Assembly: GCA_009363175.1 (NCBI GenBank)
Contig: CP045205.1
Coordinates: forward strand, 4,774,001 to 4,838,000
Length of the DNA stretch: 64,000 nt
Direction: 5' to 3'
Source: Citrobacter telavivensis
Lineage (GTDB): Bacteria; Pseudomonadota; Gammaproteobacteria; Enterobacterales; Enterobacteriaceae
The notes under the pieces are model-generated. The model searched no databases and was not told the DNA's origin. It saw only the letters and a program-made list of their open reading frames with translations. Below are positions 15,149-23,945 of the stretch, one piece after another (position 1 is the first letter of the stretch; every line of letters begins with the position of its first letter). The position numbers and the translations under genes were made by a program.

Positions 15149-17854
15149 TTAGCTCAGACGGCCGTGGCACTGTTTGTATTTTTTACCGGAACCACACGGA
15201 CATGGATCGTTACGACCCACTTTACGTTCGCCCGTTTGCGCCGCCAGATCGGCCGCTGCGGCACTATCGTCGTCCTGATGGCTCAGTTGCTGCATCTGCG
15301 CTAAGCGTTCCGCTTCTTCACGACGCTGCTGTTCCATCGCTTCGACTTCTTCCGGCATGCGTACCTGAACTTTGCTCAGCGTACTGATCACTTCGTACTT
15401 CAGTGTTTCCAGCATGGAGGCAAACATCGAGAAGGATTCGCGCTTATATTCCTGCTTCGGATCTTTCTGCGCATAGCCACGCAGGTGGATACCCTGACGC
15501 AGGTAATCCATCGCCGCCAGGTGTTCTTTCCACAGGGAATCAAGCGTTTGCAGCATGACGCCTTTTTCGAAATGACGCATCATTTCTGCGCCAACCACCT
15601 CTTCTTTGCGCTGATACACTTCGATGGCCTGCGCCAGGATACGCTCACGCAGCGTCTCTTCATGCAGTTCCGGTTCTTTGTCCAGCCATTCAGCGATCGG
15701 CATCTCCAGATCGAAGTCATTTTTCAGGCGTTCCTGTAGACCCGGGATATCCCACATTTCTTCCAGAGACTGCGGCGGAATGTAAGCATCAATGGTGGCT
15801 TTGAACACGTCTTCACGAATGCTGTTGATCGTTTCGCTAACGTCGCTCACGTCCAGCAGTTCGTTACGCTGGGAATAGATAGCACGACGCTGGTCGTTAG
15901 CAACATCATCATATTCCAGCAGTTGCTTACGAATATCGAAGTTGCGGCTTTCCACTTTACGCTGCGCGTTGGCAATCGCTTTGGTGACCCACGGGTGCTC
16001 AATAGCTTCGCCCTGTTTCATTCCCAGTTTACGCATCATGCCGGACACGCGGTCAGAGGCAAAAATACGCATCAACGCATCTTCCATCGACAGGTAGAAA
16101 CGCGAAGAACCCGCATCCCCCTGACGACCGGAACGACCGCGCAGCTGGTTATCGATACGACGAGATTCATGACGCTCAGTACCGATGATGTGCAGACCAC
16201 CGGACGCCAGAACGGCTTCATGACGAACCTGCCAGTCAGCTTTAATCTGTGCAATCTGCTCAGGCGTTGGGTTTTCCAGCGCGGCCACTTCTGCCTGCCA
16301 GCTACCGCCCAGCACGATATCCGTACCACGACCAGCCATGTTAGTGGCGATGGTCACGGCTGCCGGATAGCCCGCTTGCGCGACGATAGCCGCTTCGTTG
16401 GCGTGGAATTTGGCGTTCAGAACGTTGTGTTTGATACCGGCTTTAGTCAGTTCGTTAGAAACCACTTCGGATTTCTCGATGGAGATAGTCCCCACCAGCA
16501 CCGGCTGACCATTGGCGGAACGTTCTTTAATATCTTCAATGATGGCCTGAATTTTTTCCGCTTCGGTCATGTAGACCAGATCCGGCATGTCCTTACGGAT
16601 CATCGGACGGTTGGTCGGCACCACCACGGTATCCAGTTTGTAGATTGAGCTGAACTCAAACGCTTCAGTATCTGCGGTACCGGTCATACCGGCCAGTTTT
16701 TCATACAGACGGAAGTAGTTCTGGAAGGTGATCGAGGCCAGCGTCTGGTTCTCGTTCTGGATTTCCACGCCCTCTTTCGCTTCAACAGCCTGGTGCAGAC
16801 CATCAGACCAGCGACGGCCCTGCATGGTACGACCGGTATGTTCGTCAACGATGATGACTTCGCCGTCTTTCACGATATAGTCAACGTCGCGAGTGAACAG
16901 CGCGTGTGCGCGCAGTGCAGCGGTCACGTGGTGCATCAGCATGATGTTACCCGGCGAGTACAGAGACTCACCCTCATCCATAATGCCTTCTTTCACCAGC
17001 AGTTCTTCAATCAGCACCAGACCGCGTTCGGTCAGGTTGACCTGACGCGCTTTTTCATCCACAGAGAAGTGGCCTTCCCCCTGGAAGCTGTCGGAGTCTT
17101 CTTTCTCCTGGCGAATCAGATACGGGATGATTTTGTTCACTTTCTTGTACATTTCCGAGCTGTCTTCAGCCGGGCCGGAAATGATCAGCGGAGTACGCGC
17201 TTCATCGATCAGGATGGAGTCGACTTCATCCACCAGCGCATAGTGCAGTTTACGCTGTACGCGCTCTTCAGGGCTGAACGCCATGTTGTCACGCAGGTAG
17301 TCAAAGCCATATTCGTTGTTGGTGCCATAAGTGATGTCCGCGGCGTAAGCTTCGCGCTTGGCTGGCGCAGGCATGCCCGGCAGGTTGATGCCAACGGTCA
17401 TACCGAGGAATTCGAACAGCGGACGGTTGTTTTCGGCGTCACGCTGCGCCAGATAGTCGTTCACGGTAACCACGTGAACGCCTTTGCCGCTCAGCGCGTT
17501 CAGGTAAGCGGGCAGGGTTGCGGTTAGGGTTTTACCTTCACCGGTACGCATTTCCGCGATGCAGCGCTCGTTAAGTACCATCCCCCCGAGCAACTGAACG
17601 TCGAAGTGACGCATACCAAAGACGCGTTTACTGGCTTCACGTACGACGGCAAAGGCTTCCGGGATCAGGCTCTCTACGCTTTCGCCTTTTTCCAGACGCG
17701 CGCGGAATTCACTGGTTTTTGCCTTCAGTTCGTCATCGGAGAGTTTTTCCATCTCCGGTTCCATGGCATTGATCGCTGCAACCGCTTTACGCATACGACG
17801 CAACGTACGATCGTTACGGCTACCGAATACTTTCGTTAATAATTTGATTAGCAT
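15149..17854 (-). CDS. secA: Preprotein translocase ATPase SecA
   Basis: Motor ATPase that drives unfolded preproteins through SecYEG. The 901 residues match E. coli. Visible are the Walker A region MRTGEGKTL near residue 102, the DEVDSILID Walker B motif, the preprotein crosslinking domain, the second motor domain with GRGTDIVLGG and QLRGRSGRQGD, and the C-terminal zinc site CPCGSGKKYKQCH (Cys885, Cys887, Cys896, His897) that binds SecB and lipids. It is 63 bases downstream of secM, whose arrest peptide controls its translation. Confidence 0.98.
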   Translation of the reverse strand: MLIKLLTKVFGSRNDRTLRRMRKAVAAINAMEPEMEKLSDDELKAKTSEFRARLEKGESVESLIPEAFAVVREASKRVFGMRHFDVQLLGGMVLNERCIAEMRTGEGKTLTATLPAYLNALSGKGVHVVTVNDYLAQRDAENNRPLFEFLGMTVGINLPGMPAPAKREAYAADITYGTNNEYGFDYLRDNMAFSPEERVQRKLHYALVDEVDSILIDEARTPLIISGPAEDSSEMYKKVNKIIPYLIRQEKEDSDSFQGEGHFSVDEKARQVNLTERGLVLIEELLVKEGIMDEGESLYSPGNIMLMHHVTAALRAHALFTRDVDYIVKDGEVIIVDEHTGRTMQGRRWSDGLHQAVEAKEGVEIQNENQTLASITFQNYFRLYEKLAGMTGTADTEAFEFSSIYKLDTVVVPTNRPMIRKDMPDLVYMTEAEKIQAIIEDIKERSANGQPVLVGTISIEKSEVVSNELTKAGIKHNVLNAKFHANEAAIVAQAGYPAAVTIATNMAGRGTDIVLGGSWQAEVAALENPTPEQIAQIKADWQVRHEAVLASGGLHIIGTERHESRRIDNQLRGRSGRQGDAGSSRFYLSMEDALMRIFASDRVSGMMRKLGMKQGEAIEHPWVTKAIANAQRKVESRNFDIRKQLLEYDDVANDQRRAIYSQRNELLDVSDVSETINSIREDVFKATIDAYIPPQSLEEMWDIPGLQERLKNDFDLEMPIAEWLDKEPELHEETLRERILAQAIEVYQRKEEVVGAEMMRHFEKGVMLQTLDSLWKEHLAAMDYLRQGIHLRGYAQKDPKQEYKRESFSMFASMLETLKYEVISTLSKVQVRMPEEVEAMEQQRREEAERLAQMQQLSHQDDDSAAAADLAAQTGERKVGRNDPCPCGSGKKYKQCHGRLS

Positions 17855-17917
17855 ATTGAAATCTCAAACGCCCCGCGATGTGGGGTCATAATAATTAGTT
17901 GAAGTTTATTGGTTTTT

Positions 17918-18424
17918 TTAGCTGAGGCGTTGAGGGCCGGCGCGAATCCCCTGCGCCTGACTGATCCAGGCGGGAACGGTGAATACGGCCTGAGGTGTAA
18001 AATGGGCATACGTTACGCACGGCGCACTTGCCGAAGGCGTACCTTCCTGAGTCAGCATCGCGCTGAGCGTATTCAGTAAGGCTAAATGATGCGCCTGAAG
18101 CGGTAACGGCTCTTCCGCAACGGGCAGCGCCTGCGGGGCCATTGCGAAGGAAAGATGACGGATGACCGTGCGAATAGCATGCTGATGCCAGTAGTCGACG
18201 GTAAAATTGGGGCGGCGGTTGCTCGTTTCCAGCAGCGCCAGCTGGCTGAAATTGACTTTAACGCGTTGCTCGTGGCTGCTTGCTGCCGCCTTTGCAGGCG
18301 TAGTCGGCTCAACGGTGCTTCCGAGCGCAGGCAGGCCAAAACTTGCCGCGACCATCCCTAATAAGAGATGCGGCCAGAAGTAGCGTCTACCTAACTGTCG
18401 CCAGCGCGTCAGTATTCCACTCAC
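17918..18424 (-). CDS. secM: Secretion monitor SecM
   Basis: Exported regulatory peptide that stalls its own ribosome when secretion is slow, opening the secA ribosome binding site. The 168 residues start with a long signal sequence (residues 1 to about 37). They end with the arrest motif FTVPAWISQAQGIRAGP (148-164), which preserves Phe148, Trp153-Ile154, Gly159-Ile160-Arg161-Ala162-Gly163 and the decisive Pro164. Four residues follow before the stop. The only differences from the E. coli motif are at tolerated positions. Confidence 0.97.
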   Translation of the reverse strand: MSGILTRWRQLGRRYFWPHLLLGMVAASFGLPALGSTVEPTTPAKAAASSHEQRVKVNFSQLALLETSNRRPNFTVDYWHQHAIRTVIRHLSFAMAPQALPVAEEPLPLQAHHLALLNTLSAMLTQEGTPSASAPCVTYAHFTPQAVFTVPAWISQAQGIRAGPQRLS

Positions 18425-18627
18425 GTTATTGCCATCCCAATCGTATTATTCAAAACGTTTTTTTGCGCACAAATCTTATCATTAATGCGCAGGCACTACA
18501 GCAGTATTGATGAGAAGTTGCAGGTAAAAGTGCTTAAGAAAGCAGCGTTCGCACGGCATCGCGATTCAGCACGCTAAAGAACAATACCGAATGACGACTT
18601 TGACGACAGACAGGGCAAAAAGATGCC

Positions 18628-18679
18628 AAAAAAAACGACTGGCTCACCTGGCCGGAGAGAGTGCCAGATTAACCAGTCG
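18628..18679 (-). terminator. Intrinsic terminator between lpxC and secM
   Basis: On the minus strand, CGACTGG (18679-18673) pairs with CCAGTCG (18642-18636) around a 30-base loop that can fold further, followed by a run of eight T (18635-18628). It lies just after lpxC and 204 bases before secM. Readthrough or a separate promoter at 18430-18620 is needed for secM-secA. Confidence 0.75.
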
Positions 18680-18702
18680 AATTTATGCGACAACCTGTGT
18701 CG

Positions 18703-19620
18703 TTATGCCAGTACGGTCGAAGGCGCTTTGAAAGCCAGCGGCAGTTCTGCATCGTCCTGGAAGGTCACAAATTCCCAGGCTTCCTGTTTTGCCAGGACAG
18801 CCTGCAGCAATTTGTTATTCAATGCATGACCGGATTTATACGCGGTAAATGCACCGATAATGTTGTGACCACACATGAACAGGTCGCCAATAGCGTCGAG
18901 CATTTTGTGACGAACGAATTCATCTTCAAAACGCAGGCCGTCTTCGTTCAGTACGCGATAATCGTCAACAACGATGGCACAATCGAAGCTGCCGCCCAGG
19001 CACAGGCCACGGGACTGCAGATATTCGATATCACGCATGAAACCGAAAGTACGCGCGCGGCTAATCTGGCGCATGAACGCATCAGCAGAGAAGTTCATCG
19101 CATAGCGCTGAGTGCTGGAGTCGATCGCCGGATGGTTAAAGTCGATAGTGAAATCCAACGTAAAACCATTGTACGGTCTGAACTCGGCCCACTTGTCACC
19201 ATCTTCGACTCGAACGGTCTCTTTGATGCGAACAAATTTCTTGGCGCTGTTCAGTTCTTCAATACCGGCGTCAAGCAGCAGGTAGACGAACGGAGCAGCA
19301 CTGCCATCCATGATCGGGATTTCCGGAGCATCAACTTCGATAACGATGTTATCGATACCCAGACCCGCCAGAGCAGCATTAAGGTGCTCTACGGTTGAAA
19401 TCCGTACATCATGCTCGTTAACCAGACACGTACAGAGCATGGTATCACGCACAGATTTGGCATCGGCCGGGAAATCTACCGGTGGATTCAAGTCGGTGCG
19501 ACGATAGATGACCCCGGTGTTGGCCGGCGCAGGGCGTAATGTCAGGGTGACTTTCTTGCCGGTATGCAAACCGACGCCAGTCGCCTGAACGATACGTTTA
19601 AGTGTCCTTTGTTTGATCAT
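18703..19620 (-). CDS. lpxC: UDP-3-O-acyl-N-acetylglucosamine deacetylase LpxC
   Basis: Zinc enzyme for the committed step of lipid A synthesis. The 305-residue length equals that of E. coli. Zinc ligands His79 (STVEHL) and the HKMLDAIGD pair (His238, Asp242) are present. The hydrophobic C-terminal end (AFKAPSTVLA) ends in the LAxxxxxVLA-type tail recognised by FtsH, so regulated proteolysis is expected. It is the last gene before the terminator; ftsZ lies 100 bases upstream. Confidence 0.98.
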   Translation of the reverse strand: MIKQRTLKRIVQATGVGLHTGKKVTLTLRPAPANTGVIYRRTDLNPPVDFPADAKSVRDTMLCTCLVNEHDVRISTVEHLNAALAGLGIDNIVIEVDAPEIPIMDGSAAPFVYLLLDAGIEELNSAKKFVRIKETVRVEDGDKWAEFRPYNGFTLDFTIDFNHPAIDSSTQRYAMNFSADAFMRQISRARTFGFMRDIEYLQSRGLCLGGSFDCAIVVDDYRVLNEDGLRFEDEFVRHKMLDAIGDLFMCGHNIIGAFTAYKSGHALNNKLLQAVLAKQEAWEFVTFQDDAELPLAFKAPSTVLA

Positions 19621-19720
19621 CGTATAATCTCGCCAAATTACCTATCCAACCGAAGTGTACTATACATTCGGTGGGCCAGTTTAGCACAAAGAGCCTCGAA
19701 TCCCAAATTCCAGCCTATTC

Positions 19721-20872
19721 TTAATCGGCTTGCTTACGCAGGAACGCAGGGATATCCAGATAATCCGGCTCTTTCGCGGTTTGCGGCGTATTGTCGTTCA
19801 CCACTTTTGCGACCGGTTTCTGCTCTTGCGTCAACGGCGCCATGCCGTGCTGCTGGTAACGATCCATCACCGGCTGCTGCACCTGTTTGTTGGTGACCAG
19901 AGTGATTTCAGGACGCTTGTCCATACCAATACCGGTTGCTACCACGGTGACACGCAGTTCGTCGTTCATATCCGGGTCCAGGGAAGTACCGATCACCACG
20001 GTCGCGTTATCCGATGCAAAAGCACGGATGGTGTTACCCACAGTTTCGAACTCATCCAGACGCAGGTCGAAGCCCGCCGTGATGTTGACCAGCACGCCAC
20101 GCGCCCCAGACAGATCGATATCTTCCAGCAACGGAGAGGAGATCGCCATTTCAGCGGCTTCTTCCGCGCGGTCTTCACCGCTCGCTACGCCAGAACCCAT
20201 CATCGCGTAGCCCATTTCGGACATCACGGTGCGCACGTCTGCAAAGTCGACGTTCATCAGACCCGGACGGGTAATCAGTTCGGCGATACCCTGCACTGCG
20301 CCTTTCAGCACGTCGTTCGCCGCACCAAACGCGTCAAGCAATGAGATACCGCGACCCAGCACTTTCAGCAGTTTGTCGTTCGGGATGGTGATCAGCGAGT
20401 CCACATGCTTGGACAGCTCAGTGATCCCCTGTTCCGCGAAAGCCATACGCTTTTTGCCTTCAAAATTGAAAGGCTTGGTCACAACCGCAACGGTCAGGAT
20501 CCCTAAATCTTTAGCCACTTCAGCAACCACTGGCGCTGCACCGGTGCCGGTACCGCCGCCCATGCCTGCTGCGATAAACACCATGTCTGCACCGTCAAGC
20601 GCTGCACGCAAAGCTTCACGATCTTCGTCCGCTGCATTGCGACCGACTTCCGGGTTTGCACCCGCCCCCAGACCTTTGGTAATCCCGCTACCGATCTGGA
20701 TAGTCTGGCCAACCGCCGTCTTTCGCAACGCCTGAGCGTCGGTATTTACCGCGAAGAATTCAACACCCTCAATGCGCTCGCGCACCATGTGTTCAACGGC
20801 ATTACCGCCGCCGCCACCGACGCCGATGACTTTAATCACCGCGTCGTTGGTCAGTTCCATAGGTTCAAACAT
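19721..20872 (-). CDS. ftsZ: Cell division GTPase FtsZ
   Basis: Tubulin-like GTPase that polymerises into the division ring at midcell. The 383-residue protein has the tubulin signature GGGTGTGAAP near residues 106-115, the T7 loop (NVDFADVRTVM), a variable linker, and the C-terminal peptide DYLDIPAFLRKQAD that binds FtsA, ZipA and ZapD. It follows ftsA by 61 bases at the end of the dcw cluster. Confidence 0.98.
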   Translation of the reverse strand: MFEPMELTNDAVIKVIGVGGGGGNAVEHMVRERIEGVEFFAVNTDAQALRKTAVGQTIQIGSGITKGLGAGANPEVGRNAADEDREALRAALDGADMVFIAAGMGGGTGTGAAPVVAEVAKDLGILTVAVVTKPFNFEGKKRMAFAEQGITELSKHVDSLITIPNDKLLKVLGRGISLLDAFGAANDVLKGAVQGIAELITRPGLMNVDFADVRTVMSEMGYAMMGSGVASGEDRAEEAAEMAISSPLLEDIDLSGARGVLVNITAGFDLRLDEFETVGNTIRAFASDNATVVIGTSLDPDMNDELRVTVVATGIGMDKRPEITLVTNKQVQQPVMDRYQQHGMAPLTQEQKPVAKVVNDNTPQTAKEPDYLDIPAFLRKQAD

Positions 20873-20933
20873 AGTTTCTCTCTCCGTTGTGCCTGTCGCC
20901 TGAGGCCGTAATTTTCGCCGGCCTCATAAAAAA

Positions 20934-22196
20934 TTAAAACTCTTTTCGCAGCCAGCTGTTAAGACGTTTAATCCAAGAGCCAACTGAAGCCGTAACACGT
21001 TTCTCTACTTCAGCTTCGCCACTTAAATGGGACTCTTTCCCGTAGTGAAGCAGCCCCACCGCCGTTGAGTAATACGGCTCCTGAGCGTAATCCGTCAAAC
21101 CGGTAATATTCAGCGGCGCACCGATACGCACTTGCGTATGGAACACGCGCTGGGCACAGGCGGCAAGACCTTCAATTTGCGCCGCGCCACCGGTCAGTAC
21201 AATCCCCGCCGCCAGATGATGTTTCACACCCTGCTGGCGAAGTTGTTCCTGTAATTGCAATATCTCTTCGTTGACCAGGTTGAGCAGTTCGGTATAACGC
21301 GGCTCAATCACCTCTGCCAACGTCTGTCGTTGCAGACTGCGCGGCGGACGTCCACCCACGCTTGGCACTTCAACGCTTTCATCTTTCCCGACGATGGATC
21401 CCAGCGCGCAGCCATGGCGAACTTTAATCGCTTCGGCATCACTCGGCGGCGTACCGAAGGCATACGCAATGTCGCTGGTAACCACATTCCCTGCATAAGG
21501 GATCACTTTGGTGTGGCGCAAAGCCCCGCCAGTATAAACGGCGATGTCCATTGTACCACCACCAATATCGACGACGCAGACGCCCAGTTCACGTTCATCT
21601 TCCGTCAATACGGAATAACTGGCCGCCAGTCCGGCAAATATCAGTTGGTCAACTTTCAGGCCACAACGTTCCACGGCTTTAACAATGTTTTTCGCCATAT
21701 CGTTGTGGCAGGTGATCAAATGCACTTTTGCCTGCATACGAACACCGGAAAGACCGACAGGATTTTTGATGCCTTCCTGGTAGTCAATCGCATATTCCTG
21801 CGGGATCACGTGCAGTACACGGTGCTCATCGCGAACGCGCACTGACTTCGCGGTATGCACGACGTTTTCCACGTCTTCCTGCGTCACTTCTTCTTCTGAA
21901 ATCGGCACCATGCCGATTTCATTCTGACAGCTAATATGTTTGCCCGAAAGCGCCAGATAGACCGAGGAGATTTGGCAATCCGCCATCAGTTCTGCCTGAT
22001 CAATGGCGCGCTGCACACATTTCACCACGGATTCGAGGTCATTAACCCCGCCTTTATCCATCCCGCGTGACGGGCAACTGCCCACGCCAATGATATTGAC
22101 CATACCGTCGGGCAGAACTTCCCCTACTAAAGCGGCAACCTTCGCGGTGCCAATCTCCAGTCCAACTACCAGTTTTCTGTCCGTCGCCTTGATCAT
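20934..22196 (-). CDS. ftsA: Cell division protein FtsA
   Basis: Actin-like ATPase that ties FtsZ filaments to the membrane through a C-terminal amphipathic helix (residues about 406-420, SWIKRLNSWLRKEF) and recruits later division proteins. The 420-residue length matches E. coli. The nucleotide motifs DIGGGTMDIAVY and VLTGGAAQIEG are intact. The ATG overlaps the ftsQ stop by four bases. Confidence 0.98.
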   Translation of the reverse strand: MIKATDRKLVVGLEIGTAKVAALVGEVLPDGMVNIIGVGSCPSRGMDKGGVNDLESVVKCVQRAIDQAELMADCQISSVYLALSGKHISCQNEIGMVPISEEEVTQEDVENVVHTAKSVRVRDEHRVLHVIPQEYAIDYQEGIKNPVGLSGVRMQAKVHLITCHNDMAKNIVKAVERCGLKVDQLIFAGLAASYSVLTEDERELGVCVVDIGGGTMDIAVYTGGALRHTKVIPYAGNVVTSDIAYAFGTPPSDAEAIKVRHGCALGSIVGKDESVEVPSVGGRPPRSLQRQTLAEVIEPRYTELLNLVNEEILQLQEQLRQQGVKHHLAAGIVLTGGAAQIEGLAACAQRVFHTQVRIGAPLNITGLTDYAQEPYYSTAVGLLHYGKESHLSGEAEVEKRVTASVGSWIKRLNSWLRKEF

Positions 22197-23023
22197 TGTT
22201 GTTCTGCCTGTACCTGATTCTGTTGCTGATTAGATTCCTCAGGAGGTAAGGGAACCCACCCTACTGCCGCTCCTGAGTCATAACGCAAATCAACGTAGCT
22301 AATCCGTTTGCCATCGGTTTGCGCCTGCTGCTGTAAAACCGGGTAAAGTTCTACAAAGCGAGCCAAACGTTTCATCGTGTCACCCCGGCCAAGGTTGAGC
22401 TTAATATCGTTATTGAGCGTCAACTGCCAGGAGCGACGTGCGGTCATTGCCGCTTCCTTCAGGGTAAACCGGTCCTTCGCCAGCACCTGTGACATGTCAC
22501 GATACCCCTGCAACACTTCACTCGCGCTGCCTTCCGGGCCAGATAACATGGGTAAAACCTGCTTGCTGGTGCGATCGGCCGGCACGCTGAAGGCATTTCC
22601 TTCGGCGTCTACCATATGCTGATCATTCCAACGCGCAATCGGCACATATTCAACCAGATGAATCTTCAATTCATCAGGCCATTGCTTTCTGACGCTGGCC
22701 TGCTTAATCCACGGCAAGCGTTCGATCTGACTCTGGATGATATTCACATCCTGAGTCATAAAAGTACCCGGTGCGCCTAACGCCAGAATCGACTGGCGAA
22801 TATCATCATTCTTCGTGTAATGGCGTTCACCGGTTAACACCAGCTTTGACAGCGGCAAACGCTGCGCATCTTCCATCCACCCCAACACGACCCAGCCGCT
22901 GACCAGCACGGTACACAGCACCGTCAGCAGGAAGAAAATACCTGCAAGACGCATTCCATTATTGCGACGTGAGGAAGAAACCTCTTCTTCACTGTTTCGC
23001 GTGTTCAGCGCTGCCTGCGACAT
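22193..23023 (-). CDS. ftsQ: Cell division protein FtsQ
   Basis: Bitopic membrane protein that links early cytoplasmic and late periplasmic division proteins and binds FtsB-FtsL. The 276 residues comprise a cytoplasmic N-terminus, one membrane segment (about 25-48), a POTRA domain starting LSKLVLTGERHYT, and a beta domain. The C-terminus is rich in Gln/Glu. It begins one base after ddlB ends. Confidence 0.97.
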   Translation of the reverse strand: MSQAALNTRNSEEEVSSSRRNNGMRLAGIFFLLTVLCTVLVSGWVVLGWMEDAQRLPLSKLVLTGERHYTKNDDIRQSILALGAPGTFMTQDVNIIQSQIERLPWIKQASVRKQWPDELKIHLVEYVPIARWNDQHMVDAEGNAFSVPADRTSKQVLPMLSGPEGSASEVLQGYRDMSQVLAKDRFTLKEAAMTARRSWQLTLNNDIKLNLGRGDTMKRLARFVELYPVLQQQAQTDGKRISYVDLRYDSGAAVGWVPLPPEESNQQQNQVQAEQQ

Positions 23024-23024
23024 A

Positions 23025-23945
23025 TCAGTCCGCCAACTCCAGAATTCGTACCACCAACTGCGAGAAATTCATCCCCGCCTGACGCGCCGCCATCGGCACC
23101 AGGCTGTGGCTGGTCATACCCGGAGAGGTATTTGCTTCCAGCAGATAAAACTGGCCATCGCTATCCTGCATGACGTCAATACGCCCCCAACCTTTACAGC
23201 CCAGGGTTGTCCACGCTTTCAGCACTAATGCCTGCAAAATAGCTTCTTGTTCACGTTCCAGACCTGCCGGGCAGAAATACTGTGTTTCATCAGACAGATA
23301 CTTCGCCTCATAATCATAGAAGGTTCCAGCGGGTTGGATACGAATTGCGGGTAAAATTTCTTCACCCAGTATCGCTACCGTAAATTCCGGACCGCTGAGC
23401 CATTTCTCGATCAGAACGTCTTCATCATGCTGAAAAGCCAGCATTAATGCATCCTGTAAAGCGTCATATTCTGACACTTTCGACATTCCCACGCTGGAGC
23501 CTTCACGGCTGGGCTTCACAATCAGCGGTAAACCCAGCGCAGAAATTTGCGTAACCTGTTCTTCGTTAAGACCTTTTTCAAACTGAGCACGCTCTAACGC
23601 GACCCACGGCGCAACGGGTAACCCCGCGCCCTGCCACAGGAACTTGCTGCGCAGTTTATCCATGGAGATCGCCGATGCCATCACGCCGCTGCCGGTATAA
23701 GGCAAGCCAACCAGTTCCAGCAACCCCTGTAAGGTTCCATCTTCCCCGCCACGTCCATGCAGGGCGATAAAGACTTTCTGAAAGCCCATCGACTTCAACA
23801 GCGTAACGTCGACCTCTTTCGGATCGACCGGATGCGCATCCACGCCACCTTCACGTAATCCGGCCAGCACCGCCGTACCGGAATTCAGCGACACGTCACG
23901 TTCAGCGGAGGTACCGCCCAGCAGGACCGCGATTTTATCAGCCAT
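23025..23945 (-). CDS. ddlB: D-alanine--D-alanine ligase DdlB
   Basis: ATP-grasp enzyme that joins two D-alanines for the peptidoglycan pentapeptide. The 306-residue length is that of E. coli DdlB. Visible are the N-terminal LLGGTSAERDVSLNSG motif with the catalytic Glu15, the SREGSSVG loop with Ser150 and Tyr216-type residues, and the C-terminal LLEANTSPGMTSHS metal and phosphate site. It overlaps murC by 8 bases. Confidence 0.97.
   Translation of the reverse strand: MADKIAVLLGGTSAERDVSLNSGTAVLAGLREGGVDAHPVDPKEVDVTLLKSMGFQKVFIALHGRGGEDGTLQGLLELVGLPYTGSGVMASAISMDKLRSKFLWQGAGLPVAPWVALERAQFEKGLNEEQVTQISALGLPLIVKPSREGSSVGMSKVSEYDALQDALMLAFQHDEDVLIEKWLSGPEFTVAILGEEILPAIRIQPAGTFYDYEAKYLSDETQYFCPAGLEREQEAILQALVLKAWTTLGCKGWGRIDVMQDSDGQFYLLEANTSPGMTSHSLVPMAARQAGMNFSQLVVRILELAD

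Noticed and set aside
15923..16648. 241-codon open frame opposite secA, and similar ones at 16793-17527
   Set aside because: Antisense shadows of a highly conserved gene; no start signals or similarity.
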